From positions 1 to 44,292 of the forward strand of contig NZ_SAXY01000010.1 of assembly GCF_008016535.1 (NCBI RefSeq): DNA of 44,292 bases, in the 5' to 3' direction. The position numbers were made by a program, and so were the translations under genes. This stretch comes from Brachyspira pilosicoli (lineage in GTDB: Bacteria; Spirochaetota; Brachyspiria; Brachyspirales; Brachyspiraceae). Below, piece after piece: positions 15,484-24,134 of the stretch (the first letter of the stretch is position 1; each line of letters begins with the position of its first letter). The notes under the pieces were generated by a model, which was not told where the DNA came from, searched no databases, and saw only the letters and a list, made by a program, of their open reading frames with translations.

Positions 15484-15693
15484 CAACTTTTTCCCGCCGC
15501 AAAAAGTTGCAAAAAATGCAAATATTTTGGACTTATATGCAGGATATTATAGATATAAAACAATATATATTTTTTAGATTAAATTTATATTTTATAATAT
15601 ATTTAATACACATTCCAATATATAAAGCTAAAGAACTTGCACTTTTTTGTTCTTTGACGAAGTCCGCACCGTGTAAGGCGGGAAAAAGAACAA
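15484..15693. repeat. Nested inverted-repeat element
   Basis: ctttttcccgcc at 15487-15498 is the exact reverse complement of 15677-15688. Each arm also forms its own shorter local hairpin (loop cccgccgc on the left; stem around tccgc/gcggg on the right). The mix of local and long-range pairing resembles a decayed repeat element rather than a gene. Confidence 0.55.
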
Positions 15694-15729
15694 TAAAAAA
15701 ATTACAAACCTACAAGATTTTAGTATATA

Positions 15730-15767
15730 AAAAAAGAGTGCAAGCAACAAATCTTGCACTCTTTTTT
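15730..15767. terminator. Bidirectional terminator between convergent genes
   Basis: A perfect 15-bp stem (15730-15744 with 15753-15767) with an 8-nt loop; the 3' arm ends in six T, the 5' arm starts with six A, so it works on both strands. It serves the exported-protein genes and the TPR/Gre-like operon. Confidence 0.88.
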
Positions 15768-15793
15768 ATTTTCTAATTAAAATATTTATTTAA

Positions 15794-18001
15794 TTATATT
15801 TTCCAATTTGGGAATCTCTTTAATACAGCTGTTATTATATCTGTTTTATAATGTTGTTCCAAGTTAACCAATTTTTGGAATTCACTAAATACTATTTTTA
15901 CATCTTCTTCATTTTCTGTTTCTATAAACTTAAGTAAATAAGCCTTATCAAATACTAAATCATATACTATTTTTATTAACTTTCTTCCTTGAGGAGATGT
16001 TTCTTTATTGTCGAGCATTTTTGATAAATTAGGTATTATACTTAATAAACCTATCATTAGAGAGTGTTTATTAATTTTTATATCTCCCTCTATTTCATCA
16101 TAATACTCACCGTCAAGTATCTTTTGAGCAAAATAAACAAAAGATTCTGGATATTCTTTGTAATGTAAAAATATATCATCTATAGTTTTAGCAAGCATAT
16201 CTACTTTGCCGTCAGAGAATAATTTATTTACTATTAAATAATGGTTTTTTACTTGAGGTGAATATAATATTTTTAATATAATATTATAATATTCATCTGG
16301 TTTTCCTTCTTGTATAGCTTTTACAAATTTATCTCTATAGTTTGAAGATGGTAATATTTCGTATATATGAGCATAATCATCTATATCTTTTATAAGATCA
16401 GAAAGCATAGGTATATCTTTATTAGTATCATTTTGTGTTTTTAGATATATTGTGCTTATTATTCTATTGTCGCTAGGTGCTTTTTTGTCTTTTGCCGTTT
16501 TAACAAAATAATTATACATCTCTTTTGCTTCATCAGAGTTTAAGTTTGGAGTATAAGTGAGATATTCCATATATATTTGATATCTTTCAAGGAAATTATC
16601 TGTCTTATTAAACTTAGATAAACTTTCAGCATCATAAGTTTCTGCTTCTTCATTATAAAGGAAAGTGTTCTTATCAAATTTTACAGTAGTAGAAGCTCTT
16701 ACAGATTTCTTAGCATTTTCAAGCCATTTGTTGTAAGAAGAATCTGCTATCACTATATGAGGAGGAGCAGTTAATTCTTGTTTTAAATCTTTAGTGTTAA
16801 TAGTTTTTTTGTATTTTAATATTATAGTAAGAAGTTCTGTAGGGTTTTCTTCTGCCATTTTTTTAAGCTCATTTAATTTATAGGCTTTATATACATTTAT
16901 ATCATCTTCTGGAAGTGTTGTGAGAGATTGTATTGCCATATCAAATGTCATTTTTCTCTCTTCCTCTTGAGATACAAATTTTATTTTTAATTCATTGATG
17001 TCTATATATTTAATTTTACCAACACCAAAATTTCTATGCATAACATATTTGCCTACATCATATTGTATATACTTTTCAAATATCTCTATACAAGCTTTTG
17101 GCTGCTTATTAACATTAGTAATAGCTGATATCTCTTCTATCTTTTCAAAAAGAGTATGATTAGGATATAATTTAGCAAAAACATCCACTAATCTATGTCT
17201 GAAAAATTTAGCTTTCTTATTATTTTGTGCTACTATAGCCTGTTCATAATTTAATAAATTTTTAATAGTTTTTAAAGCATCACTAAATCTGTTGTTTTCA
17301 AAATAATAGAAGAATATTATTTTCCATACATCTATCATAATATTAGCATCAACTAATTCTTTTAAAGCATTTTCATATTTTAATAAATAATTATAATTAT
17401 CAGGTTCATATTCAAGTATTTTTTTGATATTGCTCTCTGCATTAGTTCTTTTTCTAATTAAATTCCTCTCAAAAGCAATTTTATAATAATATACAGCACT
17501 AGTAATATCTCCAGCTACCTCTTTTGTATGGGCTATTTTTTCAGGCAATTCAGGGTTTGATACATCAAATTTTATTAATCTCTCTAAAATCTCTAAAGCT
17601 TCTGCTTCTTTATTTGATATTTGATAATAACTAGCTAAATATCTTAGAGCATAATCGCATTCATAATATTCATCTAAAATTTTTTGTGCAATGTATTCTA
17701 CTATATTCCATTTTTTTGCATTTTTAAATATACCTATAAGTTTATCTAGTGCATTATCAGAATAATTTTGAAGTTTAAGGTTTAAAAAACCGCTTGCATA
17801 TAATGCAGATATATGATTAGCATTTTTTTGCAATTGCAAATTGGCAGTATCTAAAGCAGATTTAATTTTTTCATTGCTATTAATATTGTTAATAATTGAA
17901 GATAAATCAGCAAAATATTTCACAGTATAATTTAATAAAGGTTTTCTTGTAAAAGTTTCTTCTGAAAATATGTTTTCTAATTTTTGTAGAGCTTCTGACA
18001 T
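15794..18001 (-). CDS. Large helical-repeat protein, spirochaete Gre-like N-region without Gre domain
   Basis: 735 residues, cytoplasmic (no signal or membrane segment). Residues 1-300 are TPR-like helical repeats. Residues 313-366 hold a small beta domain with Y-D-V-G-K-Y-V-M-H-R-N-F-G-V-G-K-I, a CarD/KOW-like pattern. The rest is helical. I recall this arrangement from the very long spirochaete GreA proteins (about 900 residues), where a Gre domain follows; here the protein stops at R-F-P-N-W-K-I and no Gre coiled coil is seen. A role near RNA polymerase is inference. The smaller TPR gene sits 5 bp upstream. Confidence 0.75.
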   Translation of the reverse strand: MSEALQKLENIFSEETFTRKPLLNYTVKYFADLSSIINNINSNEKIKSALDTANLQLQKNANHISALYASGFLNLKLQNYSDNALDKLIGIFKNAKKWNIVEYIAQKILDEYYECDYALRYLASYYQISNKEAEALEILERLIKFDVSNPELPEKIAHTKEVAGDITSAVYYYKIAFERNLIRKRTNAESNIKKILEYEPDNYNYLLKYENALKELVDANIMIDVWKIIFFYYFENNRFSDALKTIKNLLNYEQAIVAQNNKKAKFFRHRLVDVFAKLYPNHTLFEKIEEISAITNVNKQPKACIEIFEKYIQYDVGKYVMHRNFGVGKIKYIDINELKIKFVSQEEERKMTFDMAIQSLTTLPEDDINVYKAYKLNELKKMAEENPTELLTIILKYKKTINTKDLKQELTAPPHIVIADSSYNKWLENAKKSVRASTTVKFDKNTFLYNEEAETYDAESLSKFNKTDNFLERYQIYMEYLTYTPNLNSDEAKEMYNYFVKTAKDKKAPSDNRIISTIYLKTQNDTNKDIPMLSDLIKDIDDYAHIYEILPSSNYRDKFVKAIQEGKPDEYYNIILKILYSPQVKNHYLIVNKLFSDGKVDMLAKTIDDIFLHYKEYPESFVYFAQKILDGEYYDEIEGDIKINKHSLMIGLLSIIPNLSKMLDNKETSPQGRKLIKIVYDLVFDKAYLLKFIETENEEDVKIVFSEFQKLVNLEQHYKTDIITAVLKRFPNWKI

Positions 18002-18006
18002 CTGTT

Positions 18007-18987
18007 TTACCCCTTATTTAATATTTTTATATAAAATTGAAGCAAATCTTTATCTATTTCCGACATTTTTCTGCCCAATATTTTTATTTCATTCATATCT
18101 TCTTCTGTATGCCTCATTATTAAATAAGTTGTTAAGAAGGCATATGCAGATAGAAGTTTTGGAGCAGCAGCTTCTCTTAATTTTAACTTTCTATAATCTG
18201 CTTCTAGTTTAGATATATTTTTTCTTAATTCAAATTCTTCTTCTTTAGTTAATTCTTTTTTAATATCTAATATATTCATAAGTTCGCCGTAAGCACTCAT
18301 CCAAGAGATGATTTCTTCCTGACTATTATTATGAATACCTCTTCTTATAATAATATCTCTAATCTCTCTTACCGCATCAATAGTAATTCTTTCAAATTCT
18401 ATATCTAAAGGAGCATAAAACAAAGCATCTCTAATATACATTTTTGCTTTCTTAGTATCTCCTAATATATGATTAATTTGTGCTATATTTGAAAGCGTAT
18501 TACCATTATAAGGCTCTATTACATTTAAATATTCATATGCTTTTAATGCTCTAGAATAATCATTAAGTTCTATAAAAGCATTAGCTAGTAAATGTAATTC
18601 ATCTTTACCTCTAATTTCTTCTATATTTTTTTGCATTATAGTTGTTATAATGCTGTTGTATATAAAGTAATGAATGGCCTTTATTGCTATCAAAGTTTTA
18701 TTATACGATTTATTCTTTATAAACTCCTCAAATTTTTTATAAGATAAATCCAAAAACTTGCAGTATTCTAAACAATCTCCTTTAACAGTTTCTATTTTGT
18801 CGGCTCTATTAATCCAAAACTTCACACAAGAGATATTTTCATAAAGATTTGGATATTCAAAGTTCATAGACATAATTTTATCCAAATCTTCCATAGAGTC
18901 TTGGAAGAGCCCTTTTTTTAATTTATCTTCTACAATTAGAAAAATATCTTTTACTGTTTCTTTTCTCGAAAATAGTTCATCCGCCAT
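18007..18987 (-). CDS. TPR-like protein of unknown function
   Basis: 326 residues, no signal peptide. Residues about 130-205 fit two to three tetratricopeptide repeats (A-F-I-E-L-N-D-Y-S-R-A-L-K-A-Y-E-Y-L then I-N-H-I-L-G-D-T-K-K-A-K). The other parts are helical and charged. It precedes the 735-residue protein by 5 bp, so they are translated from one mRNA and may form a complex. GGAGG lies about 13 nt before the ATG, longer than usual. Confidence 0.8.
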   Translation of the reverse strand: MADELFSRKETVKDIFLIVEDKLKKGLFQDSMEDLDKIMSMNFEYPNLYENISCVKFWINRADKIETVKGDCLEYCKFLDLSYKKFEEFIKNKSYNKTLIAIKAIHYFIYNSIITTIMQKNIEEIRGKDELHLLANAFIELNDYSRALKAYEYLNVIEPYNGNTLSNIAQINHILGDTKKAKMYIRDALFYAPLDIEFERITIDAVREIRDIIIRRGIHNNSQEEIISWMSAYGELMNILDIKKELTKEEEFELRKNISKLEADYRKLKLREAAAPKLLSAYAFLTTYLIMRHTEEDMNEIKILGRKMSEIDKDLLQFYIKILNKG

Positions 18988-19037
18988 AAATCAAAAAAAG
19001 CCCTCCAGTATAAAGATATATACTATTCTATAAATAT

Positions 19038-19066
19038 AATATAATAGAATAATTTTAAATTGTCAA
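19038..19066 (-). promoter_or_regulatory. Promoter of the TPR/Gre-like operon
   Basis: On the minus strand TTGACA (19066-19061), 17 bp, TATATT (19043-19038), about 50 bp before the start at 18987. Confidence 0.7.
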
Positions 19067-19092
19067 GTGAACAACAAGGATAAAACTGCATA

Positions 19093-19512
19093 TTAATCAT
19101 CAAATTTTTGTCCTAAAAGCTGCCCATTAACATCTATATAAAGTTCCATAGAATTATTAAGTTTTATTTCGTATAAGTTCCATTTCTTTTCTATTTTGGT
19201 TATAATTGTATTTGGAAAAGTCATAGCTACAGTATTTGCTACAGTTTTTGGCAGTATTTCCGGCGGTACGGCTACATAGTTGCCTTTTACCTCTTTAAAC
19301 TCTCCATTGATAAAAAACTCTAATTCTACACCATTTTCAAGCACTATTTCATACTTTTTTCTATCTCTTTCAGCTAATATTATTCTATTATTTGGAAAGA
19401 ATTTATTGATAAAATCTATAGCACTTTTAGGAAGCTCATTAGGATTAATTTTCCACTCATCTGCAAAAAGCACAAAGCTAAATATAACTAATAATATTAA
19501 TACTTTTTTCAT
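19093..19512 (-). CDS. PepSY-like exported protein
   Basis: 139 residues with a signal peptide (1 to about 17, ending L-F-A-D). The mature part holds two similar halves, each with L-P-K-(S/T)-(A/V) followed by F-P-N and a beta hairpin ending in G-V-E-L-E-F or S-M-E-L-Y. This is the pattern of PepSY-like periplasmic proteins (the BLIP-like fold). Ligand unknown. It is a paralogue of the gene 11 bp upstream and shares the ending G-Q-L-L-G-Q-K-F-D-D / G-M-L-V-G-Q-K-I-P-D. Confidence 0.8.
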   Translation of the reverse strand: MKKVLILLVIFSFVLFADEWKINPNELPKSAIDFINKFFPNNRIILAERDRKKYEIVLENGVELEFFINGEFKEVKGNYVAVPPEILPKTVANTVAMTFPNTIITKIEKKWNLYEIKLNNSMELYIDVNGQLLGQKFDD

Positions 19513-19523
19513 TACTATCCTTT

Positions 19524-19958
19524 TTAATCTGGAATCTTTTGTCCTACAAGCATTCCCGAAGAATCTATAAATATATTAATATGAGTATCTAATGTTATAA
19601 TATAAGTATTCCATTTCTTTACTACTTTTAATACACTTGTATTTGGATTAGTTTTATTAACAGTATACATTACATTTTCTGGTATAAAATTAGTGGGTAT
19701 AGCTTTATCTTTGCCGTCTACTTCATACCAATTTCCTATATCATCAAATATTAGTAGAAAATCATCTTCTAATAATACATGAAAACAATTATTTATTTTG
19801 TTTATAGTTTTTATGTTGGTATTATTAAAATTTTTTTCTATAAAAGCTATTGAATTTTCTGGTAATTTGTCTAATGATATAGAGTTATAAGCTAATAATT
19901 CAAAATGAAAAATTATTATAAGAAATAGATTACTAACTAATACAAATTTCCTGAACAT
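19524..19958 (-). CDS. PepSY-like exported protein, paralogue
   Basis: 144 residues with a signal peptide (1 to about 23). Same two-half layout as its neighbour: L-P-E-N-S-I-A-F-I-E-K-N-F then a beta hairpin, and P-E-N-V-M-Y-T-V-N-K-T-N-P-N-T in the second half. First gene of the pair. No Shine-Dalgarno is seen; the ATG lies 6 nt from a -10 box, so the mRNA may be leaderless. Confidence 0.78.
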   Translation of the reverse strand: MFRKFVLVSNLFLIIIFHFELLAYNSISLDKLPENSIAFIEKNFNNTNIKTINKINNCFHVLLEDDFLLIFDDIGNWYEVDGKDKAIPTNFIPENVMYTVNKTNPNTSVLKVVKKWNTYIITLDTHINIFIDSSGMLVGQKIPD

Positions 19959-19964
19959 ATTTTT

Positions 19965-19993
19965 AATATAACAAATTTTTTACAAAATATCAA
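19965..19993 (-). promoter_or_regulatory. Promoter of the PepSY-like pair, possibly leaderless
   Basis: On the minus strand TTGATA (19993-19988), 17 bp, TATATT (19970-19965), then 6 nt to the ATG at 19958. Confidence 0.55.
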
Positions 19994-20158
19994 CATTTTA
20001 TGACATAAACTTTACATTAGAGTTTTAATTTTAAAAATATATTACTATGTAAATATAATAATTAAAAATAGTAGTATTAATGCTTGTTTTTTATGGTTTT
20101 TTGTTATATTATAGGTATAATAACTATTATTTTATTTTTAGGACAAAAGTAGAAAATT

Positions 20159-20878
20159 ATGAAAAAGATATTGATATTATTGTTTTTATTTTCATTTCCA
20201 TTGTTTTCGCAGATAATGACACCTGAGAGAGTTATCAGTATGATGTCAAATAGATTTGCTGCTATGAATAGTTTTTCATCTAGCTTTACAGAAAGAAATG
20301 GAAGTAAAATAAAAACTGGTACTCTTATAAGTAAAAACCCAAATATATTTAAGTTAGAATATTCAGGCGGCACTAACAGTGATTCTATATATTGCGATGG
20401 TAAAACATTGTGGATGATATTTCCAAGAAAGAAAGTTGTAAGCGAGCAAACATTGCATTATGGAGATTCTGGTGCTATTTATACAAAAGCTGGCATATCT
20501 AGACTTATATCTAAATACAATATAGATTTTTATTCTGATAGGGCATTAAGACCTGTGAGCAGTTTTGACGGCAGTGCTTTAAATATATCTGGTTATAATA
20601 GTTCCCAATATACTGCTGATGATAATAGACTAGCTTATCATATGCTTCTTACACCTAAACAAGCTAGTGTTGATAGAACTGGATTTCCTACAATACATTT
20701 ATGGATTGCTGAAGATGGCATGATTATTAGAATACTTGGAATATCTACTACTAATGTTCCTGTAGAATATTTATTTAAGTCTATTAGATATAATGTTCAA
20801 TATGATAATAAGACATTTGTACCTGTTATACCTGAAGAGATGCAGGTTTTAAAAGATGGTTTAATATCAGGCAATTAA
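20159..20878 (+). CDS. LolA-like outer-membrane lipoprotein carrier
   Basis: Ferries lipoproteins across the periplasm. 239 residues with a signal peptide (1-17, ending F-S-Q). The mature start with M-N-S-F-S-S-S-F-T-E-R, then K-T-G-T-L-I-S-K-N-P-N-I-F-K-L-E-Y and Y-C-D-G-K-T-L-W-M-I-F-P, follows the LolA pattern of beta strands. The carrier fold fits the many lipoproteins in this window. rodZ starts 25 bp downstream. No clear Shine-Dalgarno at usual distance. Confidence 0.85.
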   Translation: MKKILILLFLFSFPLFSQIMTPERVISMMSNRFAAMNSFSSSFTERNGSKIKTGTLISKNPNIFKLEYSGGTNSDSIYCDGKTLWMIFPRKKVVSEQTLHYGDSGAIYTKAGISRLISKYNIDFYSDRALRPVSSFDGSALNISGYNSSQYTADDNRLAYHMLLTPKQASVDRTGFPTIHLWIAEDGMIIRILGISTTNVPVEYLFKSIRYNVQYDNKTFVPVIPEEMQVLKDGLISGN

Positions 20879-20903
20879 AAAATTTATAAGGATTTTAAAT
20901 TAT

Positions 20904-22301
20904 ATGGAAACCATAGGACAAATATTAAAAAATGCCAGAGAAAAAAAAGGGCTTACTATAGAAGAGTTAGCATCAAGTACATATATTGTTTCTAAATTTA
21001 TAAAAGCTTTAGAAGATGAACAGTTTGATTTATTGCCTGGTGAGATATATGTTAAAGGATTTATCAAAAATTTAAGCGACAAACTTTCATTAGATTCTGA
21101 TGCTATGATAGAGCGTTATAATTTGCAAAGAAATGAAAATAAATTTGAAGAAGATTTATCAAAGTCTAGAAAGTTTAAAATATCTCCTAAGAAGAAAGAA
21201 GAAAAAGTAAAAAAAACAGAGAATAAAGTAGAAGAGATAAAAGAAACAACTGCTAATAATGAAGATTCTAAAGAAGAAACTAAAAAAGAAGAAATAAAAG
21301 AAACAACTGCTAATAATGAAGATTCTAAAGAAGAAACTAAAAAAGAAGATATTTTAAAAACTAACAGTAGTGTTTCAGTAAATAATAAAACATATACTCC
21401 AAATAGTGCCGAGGCAGAATTATTGTATATTACAAAAAGAGATTTAAATAAACTTAGAAATAAAAAATCTAGTTCTTTTGTACCTATTATAGTGATATTG
21501 ACCGTATTGGTTATTTTTGCTGTTATATTTTTTAATATAAATAATATAAAATCTATTTTTTCTTCAAATAAGAATAATAATAAAAGGGAAGTTGAAATAG
21601 CAAGAAATATTGTTGATAATAGTGCTAGGCAGAATGTAAAACCTGGAGATATTATATATTTTAAGCCTCTTGGAATATCTGCTACTATTAAATTTAACAC
21701 CATAGGTAATGTTATTAGAATGAATATTAATGGACAGGATTTATCTTTTTCTAAGAGCAATCCTATAATATTAGATTTGAATGGAAATGGTATTAATGAT
21801 TTTAAGATAAGTATAATAGAAGTTTATGATAATTTAGCTACTGTAGAGATGGAAAAACTTGAAGAAAATCAAATGATTAATTCTGTTTATAATAATGAAG
21901 AATCTACAAATTATTTAAATGAAAATAATATTACTAATAATATAGTTGTATCATCAGATGTAAAATTGCCTGTAATAGACGGAGAAACTTATATAGAGCA
22001 GGACACTGATAAATCAAATATTAGAATAGAGATAACAGCTAAACATTTTGTTTATTTAAGATATTTTATTGATTCAGGCGGACCTGCTACTACGAATCTT
22101 TTGAGCGGTAAGACATTATATTTAGAGGCAAGAGATGTGATGATGCTTACTATAGGTAATGCGGGAGAGGTTGTTGTTAAGGTTAATGGAAGGATAGTTG
22201 ATGTGGGAGCTCTTGGAGAAACTGTTAATAAAACTATTAAGTGGACTAATAATTTAAACGATTCTACTAAATACAATTTGATTATGACTGACACTAAATA
22301 A
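20904..22301 (+). CDS. rodZ: RodZ-like cell-shape protein
   Basis: Links the MreB cytoskeleton to the envelope. 465 residues: an N-terminal HTH (residues 1-72, I-G-Q-I-L-K-N-A-R-E-K-K-G-L-T-I), a Lys/Glu-rich linker (75-190), one membrane helix (about 192-211) and a periplasmic region ending in a DUF4115-type beta domain (about 370-450). The linker contains a near-perfect tandem duplication of 19 residues (112-130, 131-149). AAGGA before the ATG. In a probable unit with the LolA-like gene. Confidence 0.9.
   Translation: METIGQILKNAREKKGLTIEELASSTYIVSKFIKALEDEQFDLLPGEIYVKGFIKNLSDKLSLDSDAMIERYNLQRNENKFEEDLSKSRKFKISPKKKEEKVKKTENKVEEIKETTANNEDSKEETKKEEIKETTANNEDSKEETKKEDILKTNSSVSVNNKTYTPNSAEAELLYITKRDLNKLRNKKSSSFVPIIVILTVLVIFAVIFFNINNIKSIFSSNKNNNKREVEIARNIVDNSARQNVKPGDIIYFKPLGISATIKFNTIGNVIRMNINGQDLSFSKSNPIILDLNGNGINDFKISIIEVYDNLATVEMEKLEENQMINSVYNNEESTNYLNENNITNNIVVSSDVKLPVIDGETYIEQDTDKSNIRIEITAKHFVYLRYFIDSGGPATTNLLSGKTLYLEARDVMMLTIGNAGEVVVKVNGRIVDVGALGETVNKTIKWTNNLNDSTKYNLIMTDTK
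21237..21350 (+). repeat. 57-bp tandem duplication inside rodZ
   Basis: Copies 21237-21293 and 21294-21350 differ only at the last base (gaa against gat). Each encodes 19 residues, so the frame is kept. The repeat lies in the flexible linker before the membrane helix. Such identity points to recent slippage, so length may vary between strains. Confidence 0.95.
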
Positions 22302-22310
22302 ATATAATGG

Positions 22311-22596
22311 ACAATAGCTATATGTTTGAGTTTAGAGAGATATTTTAATTATAATGAGTTAGTTATTGAAATTTATATTAATAATACAGATGATGAATAT
22401 AATGTTTTTATATATTTTAGAAAAAGGAAATGTTATAAAAATTAGTGATAAATTAAATATTTTTTTACAAAATATATTATATAATTATGATGATTTTGAT
22501 AAAAATTATTCTAACAATTATGATGAATTAAATTTAGTTTTAAAAAATAAAGATGCATTAATTAATAAAAATATAGAAATGAAATTCCAAGAGTAG
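22311..22596 (+). pseudogene. Possible frameshifted remnant of a small gene
   Basis: From about 22311 one frame reads N-Y-N-E-L-V-I-E-I-Y-I-N-N-T-D-D-E-Y and stops at 22445, while another frame continues from about 22426 with K-G-N-V-I-K-I-S-D-K-L-N-I-F to the stop at 22596. The two look like one protein broken by a frameshift, without a good start. The product is unknown to me. AT-rich DNA makes such frames easily, so this is tentative. Confidence 0.3.
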
Positions 22597-22618
22597 TAAA
22601 TATACCTATTATATAAAC

Positions 22619-22691
22619 ATGCAGTTTTTTTGCTTCTTTGTAACAACAAAAGAAGCGGGGGTATGGTGGCTAGCCCCCATAAATTAAAAAC
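22619..22691. repeat. Dispersed hairpin repeat, copy A
   Basis: Starts atgcagttttttt, then an 8-bp stem gcttcttt (22632-22639) with aaagaagc (22649-22656), then ggggg (22657-22661) pairing with ccccc (22674-22678). The left 47 bp match copy B (29738-29785) with few differences. The GC-rich block is unlike the surrounding DNA. Confidence 0.75.
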
Positions 22692-22717
22692 TATTACTTT
22701 TTTAATTAATATGATAA

Positions 22718-22745
22718 TTGACATTTTTATTATTTTGAGTATATT
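22718..22745 (+). promoter_or_regulatory. rimO promoter
   Basis: TTGACA (22718-22723), 16 bp, TATATT (22740-22745), about 32 bp before the TTG start. Confidence 0.6.
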
Positions 22746-22777
22746 TTTATATAATAATTAGAAGAAGGAAAATTAAT

Positions 22778-24100
22778 TTGCAAAACATATATTTACACAG
22801 TTTAGGATGCGAGAAGAATACAGTTGATGGCGAACATATACTTGCCATATTAGATAAAAATGGATACAAGATAGTTGATAATGCTGAAGATGCAGATGTT
22901 ATAGTTATAAATACTTGTGCTTTTATAGAAGATTCTAAGAAAGAGTCAATAGATGCTATATTTGACCATTCGCTTTATAAGAAATATGGTAAATGTAGGA
23001 GGCTTATAGTATCTGGGTGTATGAGCGAGAGATATAAAGAAAATTTTATGGAGATGTTTAAGGAAGTTGACTCTGCTATTGGTATACATGATTTAGAGAA
23101 GATTTTAACAGCTGTAGAGAAAGATGGTTTTCATGATGCTGAAGAAAATATTACTTATAAAGAGTATGTTGATAGAATAAATACTTCTACAAATTATAGC
23201 GTGTATATAAGAATAAGCGATGGATGTCATGCTAATTGCAGTTTTTGTGCCATACCTTCAATAAGGGGGAAATACAGAAGCAGAAAAATAGAAGATATAG
23301 TTAAAGAGGCTAGAGAATATGCAAAAAATGGTGCTAAAGAAATAAATTTAATAGCCCATGAAACTACTTATTATGGTTATGATATTTATAAAAAGTTAGC
23401 ACTTCCTGATTTATTAAAAGAGCTTTATCTCATTGACGGTATAAAATGGATTAGGGTACTTTATCAAAACCCTGTTATTTTAAATAAAAGCATAATAGAT
23501 GCTATGTTTAAAACAGAAAAAGTTGTTCCTTATTTTGATATACCTTTGCAGCATATAGATAAAGATATATTAAAAGATATGAACAGAGGAAATAGGGGGT
23601 ATTCTTTTTACAAAGATATGATAAATTATATTAGAAGCTATGATGATAATGCGGTTATAAGAACTTCTTTAATTGTAGGTTTTCCGGGTGAAACTGCAGA
23701 GAGCTTTAAGAAATTGGCAGGCTTTGTAAAAAAGATGAAGCTTGATAGGGTTGGAGTTTTTACATATTCTGAAGAAGAAAATACGGATGCATTGCTTATT
23801 AACAAAAAGAAAATTAGTAAAAATAAAATGCTGATGCTTAGGGATAAACTTATGAGAATTGCTCTTGAAGTATCTGAAGAGAGGCTTTCAAGGTTTATAG
23901 GAAAAAGTATTGATGTGCTAATAGAGATAAAAGAGGAAGATAAGTTTATAGGAAGAAGCAAATATGATGCTCCGGAAGTTGATGGATTTGTTGAGGTTTA
24001 TTTTGATAAAAAGAATGTTGATAATATTAATATTGGCGATATAGTAAAGGTGAAAATAGTACATAATACGGAGTATGATTTAATTGGTAATTTAGAATAA
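22778..24100 (+). CDS. rimO: Ribosomal protein S12 methylthiotransferase
   Basis: Radical-SAM enzyme that adds a methylthio group to an Asp of ribosomal protein S12. 440 residues. The N-terminal domain has the three Cys of its auxiliary cluster, C11, C47 and C81. The radical-SAM triad is C150-x3-C154-x2-C157. The sequence I-P-S-I-R-G-K-Y-R-S-R separates RimO from MiaB, whose motif ends R-E-R-S-R. A TRAM domain closes the protein. It begins with TTG, supported by GAAGGAA 7 nt upstream and by the family start. Confidence 0.95.
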   Translation: MQNIYLHSLGCEKNTVDGEHILAILDKNGYKIVDNAEDADVIVINTCAFIEDSKKESIDAIFDHSLYKKYGKCRRLIVSGCMSERYKENFMEMFKEVDSAIGIHDLEKILTAVEKDGFHDAEENITYKEYVDRINTSTNYSVYIRISDGCHANCSFCAIPSIRGKYRSRKIEDIVKEAREYAKNGAKEINLIAHETTYYGYDIYKKLALPDLLKELYLIDGIKWIRVLYQNPVILNKSIIDAMFKTEKVVPYFDIPLQHIDKDILKDMNRGNRGYSFYKDMINYIRSYDDNAVIRTSLIVGFPGETAESFKKLAGFVKKMKLDRVGVFTYSEEENTDALLINKKKISKNKMLMLRDKLMRIALEVSEERLSRFIGKSIDVLIEIKEEDKFIGRSKYDAPEVDGFVEVYFDKKNVDNINIGDIVKVKIVHNTEYDLIGNLE

Positions 24101-24134
24101 TGATTTAATTGTATAATTAATAAAAGGAAAATTA

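Larger units (their letters stand above)
15445..15793. other. Intergenic region rich in nested inverted repeats
   Basis: 349 bp between convergent genes. It holds a 9-bp hairpin (15484-15492 with 15501-15509), a 12-bp long-range inverted pair (15487-15498 with 15677-15688), a 9-bp stem 15647-15655 with 15685-15693, and the terminator at 15730-15767. The GC-rich blocks cccgcc and ggcggg stand out from the AT background. An 89-codon frame across it looks accidental. Confidence 0.7.
22302..22777. other. Intergenic region, rodZ to rimO
   Basis: 476 bp. It holds the possible gene remnant (to 22596), one copy of a dispersed hairpin repeat (22619-22691) and the rimO promoter (22718-22745). I see no T-tailed terminator for rodZ. 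Confidence 0.7.

Noticed and set aside
15507-15776. An 89-codon plus-strand frame
   Set aside because: It runs through the inverted-repeat region and the terminator, has no ribosome site, and its composition follows the repeats.
21116-21760. A 214-codon minus-strand frame inside rodZ
   Set aside because: Antisense shadow of the Lys/Glu-rich linker, giving Ser/Leu/Phe-rich junk; rodZ itself is well supported.
22619-22691. Repeat copy A as a rodZ terminator
   Set aside because: Neither strand shows a T tract after the stem.
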